Positions 15,836-23,462 of a DNA stretch of 64,000 nucleotides are shown here, in pieces. Made by a program: the position numbers and the translations under genes. How positions within the stretch are numbered: the stretch's first letter is position 1; the number at the start of each line of letters is the position of its first letter. The notes under the pieces are model-generated. The model had not been told where the DNA came from. It made no database searches and saw only the letters and a list, made by a program, of their open reading frames with translations. The DNA comes from CBDAPX01 sp965198725 (lineage in GTDB: Bacteria > Pseudomonadota > Alphaproteobacteria > Rhodobacterales > Rhodobacteraceae): NCBI GenBank assembly GCA_965198725.1, contig CBDAPX010000001.1:1488001-1552000 (forward strand), written 5' to 3'.

Positions 15836-17634
15836 CATCGACCGGGGCTGTACCAGATCGGCGATCCCCAGGCGCGTTCCTGAATGGTGGCCTGCACGTC
15901 TTCCAACAATGGCTGGCCGCTGCGCACTGCGTCATAAGTCGACCACCGGGGCGTTGGGATTTCCAAGGCGCGGGCGTAGTAAAGCGCGCCCTGCTGCGGA
16001 TCGAAATCTTCATCTGTCCTGCTTCCGATCAAAATGGGTGCGCCAATATCATTGGTGAACGTGGCTTTGGTCCGGTCGACGGTGTTTCCGACAGGGGGCA
16101 GTTTGCCCGTGGCGGTGTCGATGCTGCGGTCACCTGACCAGACGACATCGATGATTTTTTCGTTGGTGTCGCCATAGATATCGACCCAGCCTTTGATGAT
16201 CTGGATACGGTCCAAATTGGCCCCGATGGGGTCTTTTTCCGCGTAAACCGTAAAGGTGGGTGCTGTCACGATGGATGGCAGATCGCCACCCATATGCGTG
16301 CCCAGCAGGTACCCGTCCTGGACCATCTTTTCGGCGTCTTGCGTGCCTGTAAGGTCCACGCCGCCAAACATCCTCAGCTTGATCCGGGGGCCGGAGCTGG
16401 CAAAGGTTTCTTTGCGCCGCAACGCGTCGAAAATCGCCGCGCGGGTGTTTTCAGTGGCCCAGACACCGGTGATCGACCCGATGGAAAGGTCCTTGCCATC
16501 AATCCAGCCCAACACGTCGCCCGTACGGCGACGTTCCACGCTGCCATCTTCGGGACCGTGTGCGCCGATAAAACTATCTTCGGCGACGGCGGACATCAGG
16601 CCGTTGTGATTGTCGGTGCCGCCGACGAACCCGTATTTGTAGGGGTTCAGACCCAGCGCAAATTCATAGGAAATCCCCTCGATCAAGCCGCCGCGCACGA
16701 AATCCCGCTTGTTGAAAACACGGCCAGAGTTTTTCTGGATTGAATCTGCATTTTCGAAATTGGCAAACTCATCGGCGGCCCAGAACTTGCGGTGCACCTC
16801 GGAATTGCCTTTGACCTGCAACATTTCGATCAAGGGCTCAAAATGGGCGCGGGTGCGTGCGTAATCCAGATCAATCGCCTGGCCGAAACTGTCGATGTCG
16901 GGGAACATCCGTCCCTTTGAAGCATTGGAATTGTGCGGGATCGCCAGCACATGGCGGCCTTCGGTTTCTTGTCCGCGCATCCAGTCCCAAAGCCCTTCTT
17001 CCTGATTGATGTCGATATAGCTGGGCACGATATCGGGAACGTTGTTGTCGCGGAACATAACGTTTCGATGCAGGTTCGCCCCATTGGGGGCCCCGGACCA
17101 TTCAAACCCGATCAGGGCGGTGAATTTGCCGGGCTCGTTTGCCGCCTCGGCGGCGTCGATATTCACCTGCCACGCGCTTTTGGCTGTTTCAGGTCCAGCA
17201 AAAAAGGGTGGATGCTGAGGCGTTGTCGATCGGTTCGACGACACGACATATTGAAAAAACCACTGCTGTCTTTGCGTGATGTCGGTCATGTTGCGCAGGG
17301 TTTCGAGGTCTTCGTTGTCGTGACCGGGCGCATCCGGGAATATCGTGGAATACATTTCCCCCAGATACTCGGCATGGTCCGACACCATCGCAAAATCCAG
17401 CGGTCGTTTGTGCTGTACCTCGGTGCCGTCCGGCAGGGAAACCGTTTCCCCTTTGGCATAGCGCAGGCTGTCCGCCGGCAACAAACGCGTCCCGCCAATA
17501 TAGGCGTCCAGCGACAAGGCCGTGTGCATATGTGTTTCGCCAAAATACGCATTGCGCAACGGGTTGGGATCTGCGGCGGCGACATGGGCTGTCAGAACCG
17601 CGGCAGATGCCAGAAGCGTCGTTGATTTTTTCAT
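15835..17634 (-). CDS. Secreted DUF3604 protein (PHP-like metal-binding fold)
   Basis: Exported protein of 599 residues with a signal peptide (cleavage near residue 21, AHVAAA). DUF3604 features are present: GETHMHTALSLDAY with His35 and His37, MVSDHAEYLG, and VGGTDNHNG further on, which together resemble the His/Asp metal sites of PHP-type phosphoesterases. No enzymatic reaction is established for the family as far as I know. The gene is downstream of and 11 bases from a small outer-membrane-like protein gene, so both probably form a two-gene minus-strand operon acting in the periplasm or envelope. Confidence 0.88.
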   Translation of the reverse strand: MKKSTTLLASAAVLTAHVAAADPNPLRNAYFGETHMHTALSLDAYIGGTRLLPADSLRYAKGETVSLPDGTEVQHKRPLDFAMVSDHAEYLGEMYSTIFPDAPGHDNEDLETLRNMTDITQRQQWFFQYVVSSNRSTTPQHPPFFAGPETAKSAWQVNIDAAEAANEPGKFTALIGFEWSGAPNGANLHRNVMFRDNNVPDIVPSYIDINQEEGLWDWMRGQETEGRHVLAIPHNSNASKGRMFPDIDSFGQAIDLDYARTRAHFEPLIEMLQVKGNSEVHRKFWAADEFANFENADSIQKNSGRVFNKRDFVRGGLIEGISYEFALGLNPYKYGFVGGTDNHNGLMSAVAEDSFIGAHGPEDGSVERRRTGDVLGWIDGKDLSIGSITGVWATENTRAAIFDALRRKETFASSGPRIKLRMFGGVDLTGTQDAEKMVQDGYLLGTHMGGDLPSIVTAPTFTVYAEKDPIGANLDRIQIIKGWVDIYGDTNEKIIDVVWSGDRSIDTATGKLPPVGNTVDRTKATFTNDIGAPILIGSRTDEDFDPQQGALYYARALEIPTPRWSTYDAVRSGQPLLEDVQATIQERAWGSPIWYSPGR

Positions 17635-17645
17635 GTTTTCTCGAA

Positions 17646-18416
17646 CTATTTCGGGACCAGTAATTTTGCCGTCAGACCAATGGTATCACGTGGTCCGGTC
17701 CCGTCGTCATAAAAGTTTCGTTCGTAACTGAGCTGCCATTGCACCGGCAGTTGACCCACCTTTGCAAGTTTGGAAACCTTGATGCCCAAAGGCAAGCTGG
17801 TGAATTTGTTCTGGTCCCAATCATAGGCAAAGGCCATGTCCGACGTTCCAACAGACCATCCGTCGCCAAGGGGATAGTTAATGATGGGCTGAAGGGTGGA
17901 CAGGTTCACGTCAGGACGGCCTTCATCCCCGGCCACGGTGAAAATGTTCTGGTTAAACAGGCCGGCCAAGCCCCATGGGCGCTGCGCGACAAAGCCCAAC
18001 GCGGGGCCAACCCCCCATTTTTCAGCGCTGATGCCGTCAGCCCCTGTCGGCAACAGTGCCACCACCCCAACACCAAATCGGCCCCAGGACCTGTCAAAGG
18101 CGGCGAGGTTAAACAGCGTTGCATCGCCAAGCCCGGAATTGTCCGCCGCGTTTGTCGTGACATAGGGCAGGGTCAGACGCGCGATGTTGTTCACCGATCC
18201 AATGGTGAACGGTATGGCGGCGCGGAACTGCAGTGTGTTTTGGGTGCCATCGCTGTTGTACAGATTGGGGACATAGAAATCCTGAAATTGGAATGACATA
18301 AGCGAGGCCGTCGGGTCATTCGCCTGACTTTCCAAGGATTGCTCTGCCATCGCTGCATGGCTGAACGCAATCGACAAAGCGGCACTGAGGGTGATGTGTT
18401 TGATCAGGTTATTCAT
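17646..18416 (-). CDS. Predicted outer-membrane beta-barrel protein (uncharacterised)
   Basis: Exported protein of about 256 residues. The ATG at 18416 gives a clean signal peptide (MNNLIKHITLSAALSIAFS, cleavage after AAMA). The mature part has alternating hydrophobic/aromatic strands, Gly/Asn turns and a short C-terminal strand (TIGLTAKLLVPK), typical of a small barrel and somewhat like channel proteins of the phenol-degradation MetA type. Longer in-frame starts at 18434 and 18500 are less likely. It precedes the DUF3604 gene by 11 bases, suggesting a joint envelope task; no function is known. Confidence 0.7.
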   Translation of the reverse strand: MNNLIKHITLSAALSIAFSHAAMAEQSLESQANDPTASLMSFQFQDFYVPNLYNSDGTQNTLQFRAAIPFTIGSVNNIARLTLPYVTTNAADNSGLGDATLFNLAAFDRSWGRFGVGVVALLPTGADGISAEKWGVGPALGFVAQRPWGLAGLFNQNIFTVAGDEGRPDVNLSTLQPIINYPLGDGWSVGTSDMAFAYDWDQNKFTSLPLGIKVSKLAKVGQLPVQWQLSYERNFYDDGTGPRDTIGLTAKLLVPK

Positions 18417-18559
18417 GCTCACTTTCGTCCTCATAGAGATTGGCCTTTGAACACATACGCACACGCCTGTTCGGCGCGGCTCTTCAACCACGATACACAA
18501 TCTAAAAATTGAATCTATATTTCTTTCAGGTGGCTACATGTTGCGTCACCGTGATTGGA

Positions 18560-19972
18560 TCAATGCGCGTCGCCCCAAGGCCCGTGAAACGCGCCATCGC
18601 TGTCGATCCGTTCGAAAGAATGGGCGCCAAAGAAATCGCGCTGGGCCTGGATCATATTGGCAAAGGTGCGCGATGCGCGCATCGTATCGAAATAGCTGAT
18701 CGAGGCGGCCATGGCTGGCACGGCCAACCCTTTTTCGACCGAGCGGGCCACAACCCGTCTCAACGCGCCTTCGTGCTCTTCCATGAGCCCCGCGAAATAG
18801 GGGGCGAACATCAGATTGCGGTCCGGTGCTTCGTCCAGCGCTTTGGCCATATCGTTGAGCATAGAGGATCGGATGATGCACCCTTCGCGCCACACCTCGG
18901 CGATGGCTTTCATCGGCAGGTGCCAGCCATAGTGCCCCGCCGCCGCCATCAGCAGATCAAAACCCTGCGCATAGCACATGATTTTTCCAGCAATCAGCGC
19001 GGCCTCAAGGTCCGCAGCTGACAGATCAATGGTGGCATCGGGTGTCGTGGCGTCGCCGAACAAGGCGGCCCCTTCCTGCCGTTTTTCCAGAGCCGCGGAC
19101 AGGTTTCTGGCCGCCACTGCGGCCTCGATGGTCGGGACGGCCGCGCCCAGTTGCTGGCTTTCGATGACCGTCCACCGGCCGGTCCCTTTTTGTCCAGCGC
19201 GATCCAGAATAATGTCCAGCACGGGTGCCTTTGTGTCGGGGTCGATGGCGGCAGACACTTTGCCGGTTATCTCGACCAGATAGGATTCCAGAACGCCCGT
19301 GTTCCACCCGTCGAATACGGATGCGCATTCGGCGGCTGACAGGTTGAGACCGTCGCGCATGATCCCGTAGGTTTCGGCGATCAACTGCATATCGGCATAT
19401 TCGATGCCGTTGTGAACGGTTTTCACGAAATGCCCCGCGCCCGCCGGTCCCATCAGGGTCGCACATGGCCGACCGTCATATTTCGCGCTGATCGCCTCAA
19501 GGATTTGGGACACCCGGCCCCAATCCTCTGCCGTGCCGCCGCCCATGATCGACGGCCCGAACCGAGCACCCTCTTCACCACCGGAAACCCCGATCCCCAA
19601 ATAGGGCAGGTTTGCAGACACCGCGTCCGCAGCCCGCCGGTTGGTGTCGTGAAAATTCGCGTTTCCGGCGTCGATGATCATGTCGGTTGCATCCAGCAAT
19701 GGACGCAGTGCCGCGATCTGATCGTCGACGGGCTGTCCGACCGGCACCATCAGGATTATGTTGCGCGGTGGCGTCAGCGAAGCGACGAAGTCTTCCAGCG
19801 TTTTTGTAGGTGTGATCGACGACGCCAAATCACCCGCGTTTTTCATGAAAGTATCAGTTTTAGAGCCGGTTCGATTGTAGACGGAAATCCGAAATCCTTT
19901 TTCTGCGATGTTCAACGACAGCATCGCACCCATGGTGCCCAGCCCGATCAGTCCGATGTCCGAGGTTTGCAT
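18560..19972 (-). CDS. gnd: 6-phosphogluconate dehydrogenase, decarboxylating
   Basis: Cytoplasmic enzyme of 470 residues converting 6-phosphogluconate and NADP+ to ribulose 5-phosphate, CO2 and NADPH. The N-terminal NADP-binding motif GLGTMGAMLSLNIAEKG, the substrate segment GVSGGEEGARFGPSIMGGG and the catalytic HFVKTVHNGIEY are all present, and the length fits the long bacterial/eukaryotic type. AGGAGA lies upstream of the ATG. It is a single gene, divergent from the beta-keto acid cleavage enzyme with about 160 bases between them. Confidence 0.95.
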   Translation of the reverse strand: MQTSDIGLIGLGTMGAMLSLNIAEKGFRISVYNRTGSKTDTFMKNAGDLASSITPTKTLEDFVASLTPPRNIILMVPVGQPVDDQIAALRPLLDATDMIIDAGNANFHDTNRRAADAVSANLPYLGIGVSGGEEGARFGPSIMGGGTAEDWGRVSQILEAISAKYDGRPCATLMGPAGAGHFVKTVHNGIEYADMQLIAETYGIMRDGLNLSAAECASVFDGWNTGVLESYLVEITGKVSAAIDPDTKAPVLDIILDRAGQKGTGRWTVIESQQLGAAVPTIEAAVAARNLSAALEKRQEGAALFGDATTPDATIDLSAADLEAALIAGKIMCYAQGFDLLMAAAGHYGWHLPMKAIAEVWREGCIIRSSMLNDMAKALDEAPDRNLMFAPYFAGLMEEHEGALRRVVARSVEKGLAVPAMAASISYFDTMRASRTFANMIQAQRDFFGAHSFERIDSDGAFHGPWGDAH

Positions 19973-20136
19973 AGCGTCAGCGTCTCCTTTTTGAGGTCTT
20001 GGATTTAGCCTGGCTCGGCCATTTGGTGCGCGTCATGCCGCTATCCGGTACACGATGGCTTTTTGCTTTAGCTCGCTCGCCACATTAACTACTGTTCTGC
20101 AACAGCATCAAGCATCGAAGAAACGGACCGACTGGT

Positions 20137-20964
20137 ATGACAAAACCCTGCATCATCTGCGTTGCGATCACGGGATCGCTGCCGACAAAAGCAAACAATC
20201 CTGCCGTTCCGATCAGTATCGAAGAACAAGTAGAAAGCACTCATGCAGCTTTTGAAGCGGGTGCCACGATCTGTCATGCGCATGTGCGGAATGCGGATGA
20301 GACACCCAGTTCCGATCCTGAGAAATTTGCACGCCTCAAAGAGGGGCTCGAGAAACACTGCCCGGGCATGATCATCCAGTTCTCAACCGGTGGCCGGTCC
20401 GGTGCGGGTAAGGAAAGAGGCGGAATGCTGTCTTTGCAGCCGGACATGGCGTCCTTGTCAGTTGGATCGAACAACTTTCCAACGCGTGTCTATGAAAACC
20501 CGCCGCAACTGGTTGAATGGTTGGCCACGGAAATGGTGACCCATGGCGTCAAACCAGAGATTGAGGCTTTTGACCTCAGCCACATCCTCAAAGCGGCCGA
20601 GATGCATGAAAAAGGCCTCATCAAAGATGTGCCGTATGTGCAGTTCGTCATGGGGGTAAAAAACGCGATGCCTGCGGATCGCAACGTGTTCGACTATTAC
20701 GTCGAAACCGTCGCACGCCTTTTCCCCGATGCGCCTTGGTGCGCTGCCGGGATTGGCCGCAATCAGATCGTTTTGAACGATTGGGCCATCTCGTCCGGCG
20801 GCCATGCGCGGACCGGACTTGAGGATAACGTGCGGATCGACAAGGACACGCTGGCCTCATCAAACGCCGCGCTGGTTTCGTTGACGGCTGATATTTGCGC
20901 CAAATACGATCGCCCTGTCGCAACGGCGGCACAAGCGCGCGAGATGTTGGGCTTGGCCGCCTGA
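20137..20964 (+). CDS. 3-keto-5-aminohexanoate cleavage-type enzyme (BKACE, DUF849)
   Basis: Predicted Zn-dependent beta-keto acid cleavage enzyme of 275 residues, which condenses a beta-keto acid with acetyl-CoA to yield a CoA ester and acetoacetate or an analogue. Family marks: TICHAHVRN (metal-binding HxH), IIQFSTGGRSG, SLSVGSNNFPTRVYEN and PWCAAGIGRNQI. The length fits. The physiological substrate is unknown; BKACE members act on many beta-keto acids including 3-keto-5-aminohexanoate and dehydrocarnitine, and a methylamine catabolic operon lies 2.5 kb away, but no direct link can be shown. Confidence 0.9.
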   Translation: MTKPCIICVAITGSLPTKANNPAVPISIEEQVESTHAAFEAGATICHAHVRNADETPSSDPEKFARLKEGLEKHCPGMIIQFSTGGRSGAGKERGGMLSLQPDMASLSVGSNNFPTRVYENPPQLVEWLATEMVTHGVKPEIEAFDLSHILKAAEMHEKGLIKDVPYVQFVMGVKNAMPADRNVFDYYVETVARLFPDAPWCAAGIGRNQIVLNDWAISSGGHARTGLEDNVRIDKDTLASSNAALVSLTADICAKYDRPVATAAQAREMLGLAA

Positions 20965-20983
20965 CCAGAGCTTGGATACCAAA

Positions 20984-21007
20984 AGGCGATGCGGCAATGC
21001 ATCGCTT
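20984..21007 (+). terminator. Possible terminator hairpin after the BKACE gene
   Basis: Perfect arms GCGATGC and GCATCGC (extended by one wobble and one A:T pair) with a six-base loop, 20 bases after the stop. The T-rich run begins only some five bases after the stem, so termination may be weak. Confidence 0.4.
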
Positions 21008-21103
21008 CTCGGTTTTTGAATATGGCAGCGTCGCGCAGGCGGTGGCATTCTGCTGAAGCGCGGCTAATCTGTGCCACAGCACACCACAAGCCTTTGGAAA
21101 ACC

Positions 21104-21928
21104 ATGATCCGCAAATTCTTGTCCGAGCCGCTCTTGCATTTCGGCGTGATCGGCATCGCGCTTTTTGCGCTGTTCTTTTTCGTTTCTGATGAGACACCCA
21201 CGCAGGATGAAGGGGTCATCTTCATTTCCCGCCACGATGTCGCGCAGCTCTCTGGTGGGTTCGAGGCGGTTTGGCGCAGGCCACCCAGCGCCGACGAATT
21301 GGATGGATTGATAGAAGATCATATCAGGGAAGAGGTGTTTGTGCGTGAAGCGCTGGAACTGGGCCTTGATTCCAACGATGCCGTGATCCGGCAGCGCCTG
21401 CGTCAGAAAATGGAATTTATCGTCTCGGCGGCAGCCAACGCGCTGGAACCCGATGACGCAGAGCTGCAGGCGCATTTGACGGCTGAAGCGGATCGTTTCA
21501 CGACGTCCGGAGGTGTTGCATTCGCGCAGGTCTACTTGGGTGGGGCACCGTCAGAGGCGGATGTGACGGCCGTTCAAAATGCCCTTCTGGCTGGGCAGGA
21601 CCCGTCCAGCTTGGGCGAACGTTCTTTGTTGCCGACACAGGTGCCGATGTCCGCCGACGTTCAGATTGATTCCAGCTTTGGACGCGGTTTTTGTGACGCC
21701 ATTGCACAGCTGGAGCCCAAGACATGGAGCGGGCCAGTGCGATCTGGGTTTGGTGCGCATCTGATTTTTGTCGAAGAGATCCGCCCTCCGACGCTGCCAG
21801 ATCTGGCCAGCATCAAGGCCGATGTTACCTCTGATTGGCGCCGACAAAAGGCTGAAGAGCTACGGGAGCGCCAGTTTGAAACGCTGCTCGCCCGGTACGA
21901 CGTTCAACGCGAAGACGTGACAGAATGA
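21104..21928 (+). CDS. Membrane-anchored PpiC-type peptidyl-prolyl isomerase
   Basis: Predicted periplasmic parvulin-like foldase of about 274 residues anchored by an N-terminal helix (FGVIGIALFALFFFV). The middle contains a SurA/PpiC-type N-domain (VWRRPPSADELDGLIEDHIREEV) and the end a degenerate rotamase domain (FAQVYLGGAPSEAD to SGFGAHLIFVEEI). The ATG at 21104 is preferred over an upstream GTG because it directly starts the cytoplasmic tail of the helix. The stop overlaps the next gene, a HupE/UreJ-type membrane protein, by four bases; such isomerase-HupE pairs recur in proteobacteria. Confidence 0.8.
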   Translation: MIRKFLSEPLLHFGVIGIALFALFFFVSDETPTQDEGVIFISRHDVAQLSGGFEAVWRRPPSADELDGLIEDHIREEVFVREALELGLDSNDAVIRQRLRQKMEFIVSAAANALEPDDAELQAHLTAEADRFTTSGGVAFAQVYLGGAPSEADVTAVQNALLAGQDPSSLGERSLLPTQVPMSADVQIDSSFGRGFCDAIAQLEPKTWSGPVRSGFGAHLIFVEEIRPPTLPDLASIKADVTSDWRRQKAEELRERQFETLLARYDVQREDVTE

Positions 21929-22917
21929 TCCGGTTTGCCGCTCTGCTGATGTGGTTGTTTTGTGCAGCCACAGCCGCAAACAGCCACGCGTTTCAGCCCG
22001 GCTATCTGGAAATGCGCGCCATTGATGAGCAAACGTGGAGCATCTATTGGCGCAAACCAGATGTTCAGGGACAGCCGATGTCGATTGATGCACGGCTGTC
22101 GGATGGATGTGATGTGCAATCCGGTCCCGAGCCGAGCTTTGACGGCGAAGGATGGTCGGCCAGTTGGATCACGCGCTGTCCCGACGGTCTGCGCGGCGAA
22201 ACCATCACGATCGATGGGTTGGAAGAGACCCGAACAGATGTATTGGTGCGCTATGAACTAGAGGCGGGCGTCGGTCAGGCGTGGCGCCTTGTGCCGTCGG
22301 ACCCTTCCTTCGTCATTCCCGAAACGCCCGGCGCCATGCAAGTGCTGTGGAGTTACTTTGTCCTCGGCGTCGAACATATCCTCTTTGGCTTTGACCATTT
22401 GCTTTTTGTGCTGGCGCTGCTTTTGCTGATCCCGGACCTGCGCCGGCTGATCGGGGCGATCACCGCCTTTACCGTGTCGCATTCCATAACCCTTGGCGCG
22501 GCGCTGGGTTGGCTGAATTTTCCAGGCCCACCGGTCGAAGCCATTATCGCGATATCCATCGTATTCCTCGCCTCTGAAGTTCTGCGCAAACAGTCGGGAC
22601 AGCCTGGGCTGTCAGAACGTGCGCCATGGGTTGTTGCGTTTGGCTTTGGTCTGATCCATGGGCTGGGCTTTGGCAGTGCGCTTAGTGAGATCGGCTTGCC
22701 GGAAAGCGAAATTGTTCTTGCCTTGCTCGCCTTTAACATCGGGGTCGAAATTGGGCAGGTTCTGTTCATCTGCGTGTGCATGTTTGCGTGGACCATTGGA
22801 TTGCGGAACCTCATCGGCACCCAGATGGCGGGCGCGCTGAAGGTTTTGACGGTGTACGCCATCGGCGGATTGGCAGCGTTTTGGACGGTTGAACGGGTCG
22901 TTTCGTTTTGGGCGTAG
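21925..22917 (+). CDS. HupE/UreJ_2-family membrane protein, possible Ni/Co transporter
   Basis: Membrane protein of 330 residues. A signal peptide (to about residue 20, ANSHAF) and an exported domain of about 125 residues precede a six-to-seven-helix C-terminal domain. The C-terminal domain carries the HupE/UreJ_2 motifs GFDHLLFVLALLLL, FTVSHSITLG, GLIHGLGFGSAL and NIGVEIGQ; the His/Asp residues are thought to handle nickel or cobalt. Coupled to the isomerase gene upstream. Metal specificity is not shown; the CO dehydrogenase here is Mo/Cu, so nickel for that enzyme is not the reason. Confidence 0.85.
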   Translation: MIRFAALLMWLFCAATAANSHAFQPGYLEMRAIDEQTWSIYWRKPDVQGQPMSIDARLSDGCDVQSGPEPSFDGEGWSASWITRCPDGLRGETITIDGLEETRTDVLVRYELEAGVGQAWRLVPSDPSFVIPETPGAMQVLWSYFVLGVEHILFGFDHLLFVLALLLLIPDLRRLIGAITAFTVSHSITLGAALGWLNFPGPPVEAIIAISIVFLASEVLRKQSGQPGLSERAPWVVAFGFGLIHGLGFGSALSEIGLPESEIVLALLAFNIGVEIGQVLFICVCMFAWTIGLRNLIGTQMAGALKVLTVYAIGGLAAFWTVERVVSFWA

Positions 22918-22955
22918 CGTGTAAATCGACAGAGATCAGTTCGCTGTTGACTTAA

Positions 22956-22972
22956 CTGACTAAAAAAGTCAG
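22956..22972. promoter_or_regulatory. Palindromic iron-responsive box before hemP
   Basis: CTGACT-AAAAA-AGTCAG is a perfect six-base-arm palindrome that also fits TGA-N9-TCA, the iron-responsive operator pattern known from RirA. A TTGACT at 22948-22953 resembles a -35 element next to it. In Rhodobacteraceae an iron-rhodo-box attributed to IscR has been proposed for such genes; I cannot compare the exact consensus here. Position about 175 bases before hemP fits an iron-regulated promoter. Confidence 0.6.
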
Positions 22973-23147
22973 AAATAGATCATCCTCTAGCCAACCTGCG
23001 CTTCTGATTGCAGGCAGCCCGACTCATTTTCACATGGTGCCCTGCTTCATTGCGGCTCGGGACATGCCGTACCCGGCTGTCGCGACAGGATACATGTCAC
23101 CACGAAAGCTCGCACAAGCCGCGGGTAAACCAACGGGAGACCGACCG

Positions 23148-23315
23148 ATGACTGCGCATACCCCTATTCGCGACTTCGTTCCGCAAGTTGCTCAAATCCC
23201 AACACATCAAGCCGAAGATCTGACGCAGAAGGGCAATCTGGCCCAAATTCAATTGGGCGATCAGCTTTATACGCTGCGGATCACCCGGGCCGGCAAATTG
23301 ATCCTCACCAAGTAA
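23148..23315 (+). CDS. hemP: Hemin uptake protein HemP
   Basis: Small cytoplasmic protein of 55 residues of the HemP/HmuP family, which supports haem-uptake gene expression in alphaproteobacteria. The C-terminal hallmark LYTLRITRAGKLILTK is intact. I start at the ATG at 23148, eight bases after GGGAGA, because the family is about 45-65 residues and the longer upstream frame shows no similarity. It stands alone without a haem receptor or HmuTUV nearby, has an iron-type palindrome upstream and a strong terminator directly downstream. Confidence 0.88.
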   Translation: MTAHTPIRDFVPQVAQIPTHQAEDLTQKGNLAQIQLGDQLYTLRITRAGKLILTK

Positions 23316-23337
23316 ACCACCCATCGCTGTTTGATCG

Positions 23338-23362
23338 AGGCCCCGTTTTGCGGGGCCTTTTT
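23338..23362 (+). terminator. Strong intrinsic terminator after hemP
   Basis: Eight-base perfect GC-rich stem AGGCCCCG/CGGGGCCT with loop TTTTG, followed directly by a run of T residues. It isolates hemP from the downstream oxidoreductase operon. Confidence 0.85.
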
Positions 23363-23462
23363 CATGTTTCCGGTGGTCCATTGAAAATAGTACTGGACAG
23401 AAATGTACAGTCCATGACAGCTTCCGCCGAGTATTGGACACAGGTGTCAGGTGGAATCATCT

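Noticed and set aside
21925..22917. HupE-like protein as nickel supplier for CO dehydrogenase
   Set aside because: The CO dehydrogenase here is the aerobic Mo/Cu type and does not use nickel.
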